DNA of 64,000 nt, from contig NC_134676.1 in NCBI RefSeq assembly GCF_030463565.1, positions 23,044,728 to 23,108,727 on the forward strand, in the 5' to 3' direction. Position 1 is the first letter of the stretch, and each line of letters starts with the position of its first letter. Under the pieces are notes generated by a model that was not told the origin of the DNA, searched no databases, and saw nothing but the letters and a program-made list of their open reading frames with translations. Shown here in pieces: positions 47,732 to 59,800 of the stretch. The stretch comes from Pelecanus crispus. Its lineage: Eukaryota; Chordata; Aves; Pelecaniformes; Pelecanidae. A program made the translations under genes and the position numbers.

Positions 47732-47836
47732 AGGGTGTGGTTATCAAAAGATAATCTCACCCCAATCTGATTAGAGGCATAAGGCTCATGCCTCAAAATG
47801 CTCCAGGGTGTGATTATCTTATGATAACCATACCCT
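47732..47836. repeat. Long imperfect palindrome with paired GATA motifs
   Basis: Arms 47732-47762 and 47806-47836 match as inverted repeats at 28 of 31 positions. The 43-base spacer contains a second perfect 7-bp stem (GAGGCAT 47774-47780, ATGCCTC 47788-47794). Each arm holds a TTATC/GATAA pair, so four GATA-type words occur in 105 bases. It could be a MITE-like DNA transposon remnant, a regulatory element or a structured RNA. I see no clear target duplication. Confidence 0.85.
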
Positions 47837-50800
47837 GTATCATGTCTTATTGATTAACTAATAAAGCTTCAGCATTATTATTCAGAGGAGGAACTAAGAT
47901 ATCAGCAAGAGATCTGATTCTGGAACAGGAAAGATTCTTTGAAGCTCTCCAAATAACCTCTCTTGTTCTGATAATAGCATCTCTGAAATTATGGGGTCAC
48001 CAGATGCCAGTTTTTGTTTCATATTGGTGCTTATATCAATAGTATATTAAAACTGAACCATGCCCAGATACATACTTATGTAAAGACACATTTACACTAA
48101 ACTGTTCCCTTTGCATTTATATTGCAGATTTAGGTTACACGGCAGAATAGAATTACATTTTCTAGAGAGGATTTTGTAGTCCAGGTACTAACTGTGCACT
48201 TCATTCAGGGCAGCTCTAAGTTTTGTCTATGGTTATGGTGTGAAGAGATCTCTGTTCGTCCAGGGGTTCGCTCCCGCTGTGCCCACACACTGTGTACAAA
48301 AAGGGACGATAAAGCCAGCCCTTGGGCTCCTGAGTCTCCCAGTCTGAGTCATCCGGACCTACAGGCTTAGTACAGATGTTTATCCCTTAAATCTCCTAAA
48401 CAGTAGCATGAAGTGGCCTTAAAGCAGTGCTGGAGCTTTAACTGCAGAGCCACCACCCACCTCTGCAGTGTAGTTTGTTCTGTATAAAAAACCTACTTAA
48501 CTATGTAGGACTTGCTTGAACAAGCAATGTGAAGGCTAATGTCACAGCCAGCAGATACTGATGTCCTCTGCACCAGTGAAGAGCTGGAATTATTTCACTG
48601 ACTTCAGTGGAGCAAACCCAGGTTAATAGATACATCTAAGAAGAAAATATGGCTGGTGCATGCAAAAAGAACCTCACTAGGAATTCCCTTGTAGTGCAAC
48701 TTCTATGCATTGATGGCAGAGGAGGCAATATGCCCCCTCTTTTAAGAGCTAGGTGCTTTTTTCCGAAACAAAAGGCAATATTTACATCTATATTGCAATC
48801 TCATCTTTAGATGAAAATTTAAAACGATGAAACATTTGATCAAACCTCTCATGTAGGGATGTGCAGCTTACACCTAACAAAGAGATTGTTATACAACAGT
48901 GCAATCCACACCACAGTAATCCACTATAATGAATTCTTTGGCAAATTTGCTATGTCTGTTGTGTTGCCATCCGCTCCGTTAATGGAGAATGTTAATTTCT
49001 GTAGCTAGCTGGAGATTTGTCATCCTGCCCTTTCATGCTGTGTGGCAAAAATAGCTTGCTGTTCCTACTGCCAGCACAGCTCCCTTTTGGCTAGTCCAAG
49101 AGGGAATGTGGGTACAGACTGGCCTCTGGAAACCACTGGCATTTTCATTATCATGTCTCCTACAACATCCCAAAGCAGGTTCATGTGACTAGTAGCCAAA
49201 AATATTGTTTTCCTTCAGCATTCTCACAGATGCTTCCACTACAGTTGCAGTGCTGCCATTTTTAATTGGGAATTGCTAAAATCTCTGGAAAAGACATGGT
49301 GTTAATACCATAACCCGTCTCTACTCAAAATTTCTTTCAGAAGGTGAGTGAAGTTGTCCTAGGGCATGCACCCATGAGAGGAAGGATAAATCACCCCCTG
49401 AAGCGTTTGCCTCTCACCACTGAGAACAGGGAAAGAGTCAAGATGACTAGTTTGGATGGGATGCCTGGTTTTTATACAGCTAGGTGAGGTGAAGGGATTT
49501 CTGCCTTTATTATAACCAACTTTCAACTGCAACTTGGGTTAGTAGTATACAGTCATCACTATTACACCTCCTTTCCTGATCCGTGTAGTAAATGCTGCTT
49601 TGCCAGGCTGCATGCTGCGGAGGTCTGTGCAGCAAAGCTGCCTATCTTCTGCACTTAAGATTTAGTGCTAGATGCCAGGCTTGCTCTCAAGTCTCATCTT
49701 TCTCTGTACAATGGTACTCCTGAAGAGAAACACACAATTCCTGCTAAAGACACATCCTAGTGAGGAAATCTCCCCCTTCAGTGGTACCTTCTGTTCCATT
49801 GTTAATTACTATGAATAGAGTTCATCCTGAATCATAATACATATTCTTCTTGTCTTGAATAGATTACAGTCCAGCTGACAGAAAGGGAAAAGGCAGGGCA
49901 GACTTAGAAGCCCAGAAAGCAAAATGTGATCATAAAGTGATCTTTTTTAAATGTCAAGATATTTTATCACTGTCTTTCAACTCCCTACTACTTGGTTTTT
50001 CTATGATGTCCATAAAGTGTTTTTGCAAAAGTGTTTCTGGTTTTGTCCATAATTTTGTAGTGAAAAATGTTATGTCCTCTAAGTATAAGCTTATGTACCA
50101 TGAGCTTAATCTTGTTCCAAGAATTCTGGTTTTGTTTTGTTTTTTTAACTTTTTCAGAGATAAAAAGCCCAAATGGTCATCCTGACCATCAAGAATAAAG
50201 TCCGTGTCTTTCCATTCCCTGAAACATCCTAGAATGAAAGCACCTTCAGGACAGGGCAAATGAGTGACTACTAAAGCAAAGGACTCCCATGCTTCTCATT
50301 GTGCATCACACTTTCTATTCTTCTTAAGCAAAAGCCCACTGGCTTAAGTACATGCAGTAAGCAGTTCTGCTCCCATCAATAACATGGGCAAGGAACTGAC
50401 TTGTACTTGAAGAAGAGCTTTGTAATAGTCCCAAAGCCCTTTTGAAATTTAAGAACTGATCATCTGTTTCCAACAGACTTACTTTACATGCAGAAAATTT
50501 TTAGTAGAATATAAAATCTCTACTCCTTCAAAATCTGAGGCATATCATTATGAATGAGAAAAGTCTTGGGGTACTCCTTGTCAAATTCAGGCTTATGTTC
50601 AATGGCTGGGCTGTTTTTTTCCAAGCTGGTCACGGACATACAAGCCAACAGCTGTGAGAATGTCCTTTTGCCTTCCTTTCTCTGCATACAACTTCTCTCT
50701 CGCTGCTTTTGTTGCTTAAATGCCCTGGCCGTCCCTATGGGTTCCTGTGCGGTATCTGCCACAGTGAGGCCCTCCAGGTGTGAGCAGCGAGGAGTTCAGA

Positions 50801-53800
50801 ACGCTGTGCAGCCTGCAGAGTGTTTCCAGTAGCTACATAGGATTACTGATCTTCCAGCCCCCTTCTTTGCCAGCACAGATCATCAGCAACCAAAAATGTC
50901 ATTTGAATGAGGCAAGGATAATACATCTGAACCATGGTGATGCCCTAGAACAAGATATTCTACATTACCATGAGCCTAAATATGTGTGTGTGTACAATCT
51001 TCAGAAATTGGTAATACCTCATTCAAAACTTCAATATTCCCTAACTTTTCACCGATTTTCCCCAAATCTTGACAATATTTTAAATGTCTTGGACGAGCAG
51101 AGCATATAAACAGACTTTAATTTTCTGCATAATAATTTTAAAAAGTTAAATATTTAATTAAATAATTATATAAAATAGAGACATAAAAGATGTTGTATCT
51201 GGAAAATACTAATCCAAGAATTCATATATAGCTTGTTGCCCATTTAAAGGTAAGAGCATGCAGTTAATCATGAGGGAAAATTTATTGTTTGTTTGCTAAT
51301 TTGTTTAGGTTTTTTGTTGACATTATCCTAGGCAATGTATTTGTTTTGGTACATGGCTACAGTTACAGAGGCACTGCTGTAATGAAGGGTTAAATGTCGG
51401 TATCCTCACTATTTGCAAGTGGTACCTTATTCCACAGCTAGTTTCACTGATCCAGTAGGAAAACTTGCACAGTAAAATATTCTTCAATGCCAGAAAAGGA
51501 ATGAGAGCCTGGTCCTGTGTCATTTGGGACACAGTTTTGTCCACGGGAAGTTGGAGAGTAGTTTTAAAAAAGGTATGTGTTATTTTCACCTCTGCAACAG
51601 GAAACACAACTACCTAAATCAACACACAAAAAGGCAACCCATGGAGTTAATTGTGATGTGTAGAAGTGGTAATGCAAGAGAAATGATACTTTAAATGCTG
51701 TACGGTGCTATTTTAAGCAGAGGTTTTTGGCAGATATTAATTTTTTGTGAAGACCGCAAAAGTGTTGTTGTTGTTGGATAAAAATAACAGCTGCAAGGGT
51801 GGCTGAAATTATTTCTGAGATAACAAAGAACAAAGGAAAGACTTTGCATCAGGATTTGTGTCAGCTTTAACAGCTAAATTGTGCTCTCAGCTCAGCGGGC
51901 AGGATTGCCACTGAAGGCATTGTGTGACCACGTTAGGCCATGCCCAAGGGGAGAATCTGGCCCAACTGGATGACCAAATCCAGGGCTGAGGGCCAGCAGC
52001 CAGTGAATGAATTGTCCTTTCATTGAAGCCCTCCAGAAAGCGAAGAGGCTCATCGCTAAGTCTGTGTGGTCTGACAGAAAAGGGACCAGGAGGGATTTAA
52101 GCCATGTCAGCCCTCCACCCTGGCTGACAGTGCAGCCCAGCAAACTCTGGTGCTAGCACAAATAAGGAGGGAATATATTGCAGCACAAGACTGAGTACCT
52201 ACACTTCTCCTGAAGAAGTGGAATACACCTGAATGCCATTTTTAGAGTGTAGATTGCTTTTGCTACTGCTCAGAAAATGAGTAATATCCCTAATTGAAGT
52301 CTTTTGTCTTTTGTTTTCAGGTCTAGGACCAAACAAAACACAATACAGTCCCTAGTCCCCTAAGCCAGAAATGGGCCTTTGTCTATCAGTCTGGAATGTT
52401 TATTCTGTGCAAACCAAAGAACAACAGGATAAAACAGAGTTTTCTCATTCCTGAGTAAGTTAGTACATGTGCCCTGAAGAGGTTCTCGTCTTGCAGACCT
52501 TGGTCTACTGGCTCTTTGGTCTATGGCTTCGGAAAATTATACGCTTTTCTAAGTCTTTAACACCCATTTTTAACAGAAAGGGCTGGCTCTGCAGATTTGA
52601 CTGTGCAATGTGGAATGAAAAATGCACATGTGAATGCTCTAAGGATGTATTTTTTTAATTACTGGAATATGTATTTCATTTCACTGCAAAGACAAAAGGC
52701 AGAAGGGACTAGTAATGTGGAAATCCCTCAGACACTGAGGTTAAGATACAATGCATCATATTCTGCCCTCGAACAGCAGCCTTGGGTCACTCTGCCACAG
52801 AGACAGTGGCTGATCAAGCACCACCTTTACAGGGTGATAGGCTGAGACAGAAGGATGCAACTCCCATCAGGCACAGTCAGTGCTAGCAGCCACTCACAGG
52901 TCACCAAAGTCCTGAATACCAAACTTATTTGGGACCTAGACTAATGCTCGGGTCTGTGCATTATGGCTCTCTTGAAAACATGTTTTCTCATTTTGGAAAC
53001 TGATAATATTATTTGCTTCCAGTTATTGTGGATATACAATGGGTTTGCTTGATTTAACAGCTTGTCTCCATTTGGGAATGAAGGACTGAACAGAGTAACT
53101 TCGTATCAAATCCTTTCCCACTCTGTGGGTGACTTACAAGTTGTATTTTAAACAGAACCTCATGTTTTCCTGCCTTTTGTCTTGAACTGGGCAATATGGA
53201 CCCCTGCCAGATATAAATCCAAGCATGTAAGTAAATAAATAAATAAATCAGATAGATGTTACTGCTGAGCAATACATACCTAAAGACAGGGTAAAGGGAA
53301 TGAGGAGATGTACAAATGTATGTCTGAATATGAAAGAAGTGTTTGTGGCCTTTTTGTTTGCTTCTTACCAATATTTCCATGCTCTCTGATTACTGCAAAG
53401 TTTGAATATTAAACGGGACTGGAAGCAAATAAACCCTTGCACCAAATCTGCAAAAAGCATACAGGCCCCTTATCAGCCACTAGCACCTTGGTCCCACTCC
53501 TCCAGTCTGAGCCACCAATGCCTCTACGTCATGGAGGACAGGAGGTGAGCAGGTAGGGCTAATGAGGTAAGGTGACGAGCTACAGTTTCTCCCCACCATG
53601 CTGCTAGTATGGGGTAATGGAAAGCAGACAGTCTAGTCCTAATGCCTTTCCTTTCCAAACATAAACTGCCCTGTTTCAGCTATGATCTCCTGTAAGGGAA
53701 TCCTCCAGGGTCCGTTGCACTCAGCAGTACAGCTTGTTTGAATTCTGTGTACCTTTGGCCCTTGTTCTTAATGTAGCACCTGCCCTATGGATCTTGTTGT

Positions 53801-56800
53801 AAGACCAGAGTCTTGTCTTTTCTTTGGAAAGGGGTGGACTGAGCATCCAGTGTGCTGCAGATTGGAAACAGGCAGGGCAAGATCTGAGGCAGCCTAGAAA
53901 GAGATGTCCTATTGCTAGCTAAAATGCATGTGAGCAGCCTCTCTATTTCTCTTTCTATGAACCCCTTCAGTGTCTTTGGTCTGTAGCCAAAAAGATATTT
54001 GGCCATTATAATGCTGAAGGTCATAGTTCCTGAGTTGTAGGCATCCCATGGAATTTCTAATATCCAAATCTGATCCATGGGTATGCTGGAAATTTGGCAC
54101 CTTGGAGTAGGATTTGTGGAAGGCAGCTGAGTGGGGAGCTGCCAAAGCTGGGCAATAGCGCTGCCAAGGAGAGAAGGATATGTTTTAAATTCTGTCCTTT
54201 GCTGAGAATTGACAGTCTTACTCTGGGCAACAAAAGACGCCATTTTCAAATTACCCTGCTGAACCTACTCCTTTCTCTGAAGAAGTAGAGAACTTCATGT
54301 TTGGCTTTGAGAAAGCCCATGTTTCCCTGGTGCTCTGGAGCCCTCTGCAAGCCTCTGCAGAATGCCAGCTTGCCTCCATCAAGGTCTTTTCTTCCATGAC
54401 GTTTGCAGCAGCCTGAATAAGCCAGGCTGCAGATGTGCAATGTGTACTGCTTGACAAGCTGTCTGTTACTGCCATTTTTCTTGTACTCCCCTCTGTGCCT
54501 GCTTATTGTCTCTTTTTTTTATAGTAAGAGAGTAAGGCGTTCAGGGAAGAATATGTCATTTTGCTTTTTGTTTTGCTTTTTGGTCTTTGCATGACATTAG
54601 TTCATTGTGGTCCTAGACAGGAAAGAAACACAGATCTTTGTGTGTGTTCTTGCACCTATTCAGAGAATAGATGCAATGTCACCTGATCTGTAACCAAGAG
54701 AGCAGGAATTAGGACTATGGTGGTGAGCTTTTTACAAACAGTTTCTTGGCAAGGAATTTCTTGCTGACTACCATCACAGATAAATAATTTGGAAATCTGG
54801 AGTGGTGGGTAAGTTTGAGTATATATACTAGACACTGTATATTTATATATGGCCAGCCACCTTTACATCTGAGCAATTATTTGTTGTCTGCTTAAACAGC
54901 AGGGATTGGAAGACAGAAACATTTGAGTATCTTCCCCTGGGATGTCATGGGCTCTATGCTATATGGGATAGACTTTGATTGAAAGGCTACCATGGTACAG
55001 GATGAGAATGGTGCATTAGTTTTCTTATGTGGTAACAAAACTGCTGCTAATCAACAGGCAGATCTATAATAGCCGGTTTGACCTGTTCTGCTACTAAATA
55101 ATATTTGGCTTCTGATAATAGTTCACATGAAAAAAGAAAAAATCAACAATATTAACTTTGTAGAAGAACATCTAGGGGATGGTATCCAAAAGAAATTCTC
55201 ATGCCCATGTTTATTTTTATCTATATTGCATTGAACTCATCTCACCTAATTTTTGCCATCTGAAGGTTAGACACCCAGTTATCTATACTCCCTCTCTAGT
55301 CTGTGGAGAAAGTGCTAGATATGATGAATCACCTGCCAGAGGTTCTTTAGATATCTGTCTCAGATGGCATGAATGTATCTCTGGAAGTGCCTGTTTCTCT
55401 TCTATGTCTATAGGTGGAGGCTTATGACTACCCCAGCTAAAAGCCTAACTTTTAAATACACTCAGCTGAGTAAGACCAACCCCATCCTGCCATGTGCACA
55501 CTCCTCACCTTTCCATCTGCTCTCTTTCACTGGAAATGGAAAAGCTTTTTGAGTCAGGAGTTGTCTTCTATGCTAAAGTGATGGAGTAGCACTATACTAC
55601 CCCTCACTTGCCAGCTCATCGTAATTGCCAAATCTGGGCAGGGAAGGGAAGTCCTGGGCTGATGAGAGACATCATCTCCCATGGAAATCAGTGGGAAGTG
55701 CCAGGGCTCCTAGCTGTGCTAGGTGAACCAGCACCTCCTGGCCTCACAGGGCTCAGGGTGGGATCTGCAGGCATTCTGCAAGTTACTTGCGCCTATTGTG
55801 CCAAGTGTATATGCATGTGCCACGAGAGCTGAATGAGCTAGAGGAACAAGTCAGATTTGCCTAGGGAGTAGCAAATAGATTTCCATGTGTAAATAATGAG
55901 ACAGACATGAAATAGACATGTTTTTTCATAGGAAGGAGAGCCTGGCAGAACTGCAGCTACATCCGTTCTTGGAGAGCTCTTCCTTTACCTTGAGTAATTC
56001 CATCTGCAGCGGACTCTGAACTTGGGTTGCTTGTAGGAGGTGTGGAAAGAAATCAGACTGTGGCTGCCTCTTGCTTCTGCCAGTAAAGCAAAAGTCATTT
56101 AAGTCATTCATTCTTGTGCTCCATGCAATAACAATCAGTTGTGGGCAAGCTGAGATGACTCCAAATTTCTATTTTCTTAGCTAAAAAATTAATAAACACC
56201 ATTGTGAAGCTCATGTAGAGCTAGCCAGGTTAACCAGCTGCTAGTCCCACTCAGGAAAGAAAGCAGGTAAAAACCAAATACGTTATCACTCCACCTTAGC
56301 TACCCCTTCCCACAAACTTCTTTCTCTCCACTTGTCTGCCACTCAGACATTTAGACACGCTGTCATTATCAGCCACCCGCTGCCCCAGCTTTGCCCCAAT
56401 TTTTTTAAGCCCTACAGCATTGTCATTTGATGTGTCTGGTGAGAGAATTAAAGTAGATGAAGACTGAGGATACCATTCCCTTAGGTAATGATATATTCTG
56501 ATTCCCTCCAGCTATCTTCCTGACAACCCAGTCCTCCTCATCTTGGCCCTGCTCCCCTCTTCCACAGACTGAAGAATAATTAAAACTGCTCTACATAAGG
56601 CATGGCTTCATTCAACATTCAGCTTAGACTCTGTTAAAAAATGCTTGTGACAGATGGGGTATATTCTGTGCCATAGCAATAAGTTAGTTGGCATGCAATA
56701 GCCAGCAGGAAAAGCAGACAAAAATGCCTGGCATGCAAAGGCCAGGAAGGAAAGGAGACAAAACCACTGAAGTGTTATGTACTTTTGAAACACAACCTTA

Positions 56801-59800
56801 AATAAGGCCTCATCAATTTAAACAACAAATGGTAGACCTTGAAATTATTATGCAGGTACTATCCTGAATGCATTCAGCAGAGATAAAACCACTGAAATAT
56901 ATCTCTTGATCCATCAGATATGCAAGAGACCTTAGGATGAGATGGCACATACGTTTATTTTGGAAATCCATCAGCACTGCAAGTCAGGAAAGCTGCACCT
57001 TGGAGGTCAGCATGAGGGGGTCGAATTTCCTTGCTCCATACTGTATTGGGAAGCAAAGAGGAGATCTTTAATCAAGTGAAACAGTCACTTCAAATCATCT
57101 AATAAGGGAACTTTGGGAAGGAAGTTTCTGGACTAAGCAGTTTAAATACCATCAGGCTGTCAAAATGCACATGCTGGGGTGATCCTGGAAATGTTCATTC
57201 TCAGAATTTGTTCTTCCTATCAGCGGTAGCACTGCTTGTCTCTGGTATAATTAGTTGTGTGTTTAGATGCAGCATTTGGCACTAGGAAGCTTCCTTCCTG
57301 ACTTAAAAATGCAGGCAAGGGAAACAAAAGCTGTGTCCAAAAAACCCTACAAAACTGATTTTTAACCCACCCCCAGTCATTCTGACAAAATGATACTCTC
57401 TCAAAAACGCAAAGCTCTCATGACTTGTGATATTACCACAGCTTTGGAATGTGTGCACAGCCTTACTTGCAGAGTTACTGGATTTTTTTCTTAATTGTAT
57501 TAAATAGTTGATGGATCACATGCTGTTGTAACAAGAAAAACAGGTTTGATAAAACAAAACAAATACATCAGTGAATAGAACATGTAGTCATAATTATTTT
57601 TTAAGATATAAAATAGGTAAACATGGATGTAGGGCCAGAATAAAACTGAATGTGCCATGGTTTCCTTAATTATGTAGACACAGTTTCACATTCCTCAAAG
57701 GTGATACAAAGAATACACACTGCCTGCCAGATGATTGTTCTCTGAGCAGTTTTTGTTTGCTGCATATTGGGCAAGGCAACACACTTGGCTCTAACCCAGG
57801 CTGCAAAGGGAGCCCTGGCTAGGGCTAGCCAGGGAAAACTGCAATGTGCATGCATTCCATTCTACAATCTCCCCACCACTTTCAGTGCAACCTGAATTGT
57901 CCGTTTTATGTCAGGAAAGGGAGACTGTCTGAGAAACTGAGATATTCCTTTAAGAGTACTAACCAATAGAGCTGGGCAATGAAGCATACCAGCTAACTAC
58001 AGACTACTAACAACTCTTGGCGAGCCAGTTTAAAAGAGGAAGGAGAATGGCAATACCCAGTAAAGGGGAAGAAGTTCTCACCATGACCAGACTGGAAGAG
58101 TGAGCACAAATATGGGGGAGCAGAAAGACTTGTACTGCCCAGATGTACCGAGGATCCCAAAAAAGACATTTACTATTTTTTGCCCAGTGCTTACCTCTCT
58201 TGTTTTTTTACCTCTAAGTGAAATGGGTGACCGCATGGGAAAAAGTTTGTTTGTGAAGGCTTTAAATGCTCTACCTATCACGTAGTCCTCAGAGAGTTAA
58301 ACTGGGAACTGGAATGGCTATGTCATTGACTGCATAATCCCATAATCCCCAGAGAGGGCACCTGCACCTGAGGAAGGTCCACGGCGGCACATGAAGGCTT
58401 AGACACTGTTGATGCAACTCCAGCTGAACTGGCTTGAAAGCAAATAAGATCTAAAAGGTGGATCCAGTACATCAGTCCTGTGACTTACTCACAGAGAGGA
58501 ACTCAATCAGGGCTATGACAAGAGTTCCCACAAGTTACCCACAAGTGTGGGTAAGGGACTGTGGCTGAAGGCATAAGGTGGTCCCAAAGGTAAGCCAGTA
58601 CAAGATTAGTGGGTTTTCTTTTTGGTTTCATGACCTTCCTAGATTAAGTTTTCAGGAGGTGTGGTTTAGATAGAGGTCATAAATCAGCAATTATACACTT
58701 GATTAAAGTTTATTCACATGTAAAATCCTATTGCTGTTTCACCACATAATTTAGTGAACCGTCAGATACTGTTTTTTTCCTGTTTGGTTGGTGCTGGTGG
58801 CCATAACTTTGGGCTTACATGGTGAAGGGACTGGAGGGATCCAGCAGGATGGTGGCTGGGTAGTATTGTTATCACCACATGTGTGGTATCCAGTCTGCCT
58901 GCAGACTTGTATCTGTAACTAGCCAGTTACAAAAGAAAAAAAGAGAATAGACTGTTCTTGGTCAAGAGGTATTGCTTTAGTGGCTAATCGGAGAGTCTTT
59001 CTGCCAAACTCATGAAGAGGAGAACGTATTTACCCTCTTACCTGGGGAAATGGAAGGTGGCTTCCCAGAGTGGGATCTGCTCAGGATTGGCTGAGGAACA
59101 AGGTCTGAGCTTGTGGGTATGCCTCCTAAAGACAGTCGTGCTGAGCTGGCTGGACCAGGAAACTGAATTTCTTTCATGTGTGGACTTTGCTTTGATATTT
59201 CCTGGTCAATAGTTGACCTTCTTGCCTGAGACTGAGAGGAGATTTTATGGGAATAGCTCTGCTGAAGGTATAGGCTTTAATATGGAAGACTCTGGTTTTC
59301 CTTGCTTGCATCTGTAACTAATAAAGGAAGAGGAGTCACTTTGCAACCTATGCACTTTACACTCTGTTGCCTATTATTTATGGAGAGACCTGGGATAACA
59401 AATGACGCACTGAGGAGAGCCAGCCTAACCATTTGGAAGAACATTCACAGCAGGAAAAGCAGGGAGAGTGTGGGAGAGCATGGGTTGAGAGATCAGCGTC
59501 GCTCCTCAAAAGTGCTTTTGTAAAAAACCCCGTTAGACATGGGTGGCCTTGATCCTTTTTTTTTTTTTCTTAAGGGAAATAAGAAACAGCATAGCATACT
59601 GCCTACCAGTGATTGCTAACCATGCCAAGTGATGGGATAAAAGAAACACATTTAAGAGGATTTTTCTAAAAAAGAAAAATTTTAAAAGATACCATGTTTG
59701 GTATTTTCATATGTGCACATCGATCTGAGGTTTGTCCCTTATAACAGGAATACCATATCTAATTAACTCTGAACGCATTTTTAACACATTTCTAGTTTTC

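Noticed and set aside
53785..54249. 154-codon minus-strand frame
   Set aside because: No domain or family resemblance, no splice context and composition like the flanks; probably chance.
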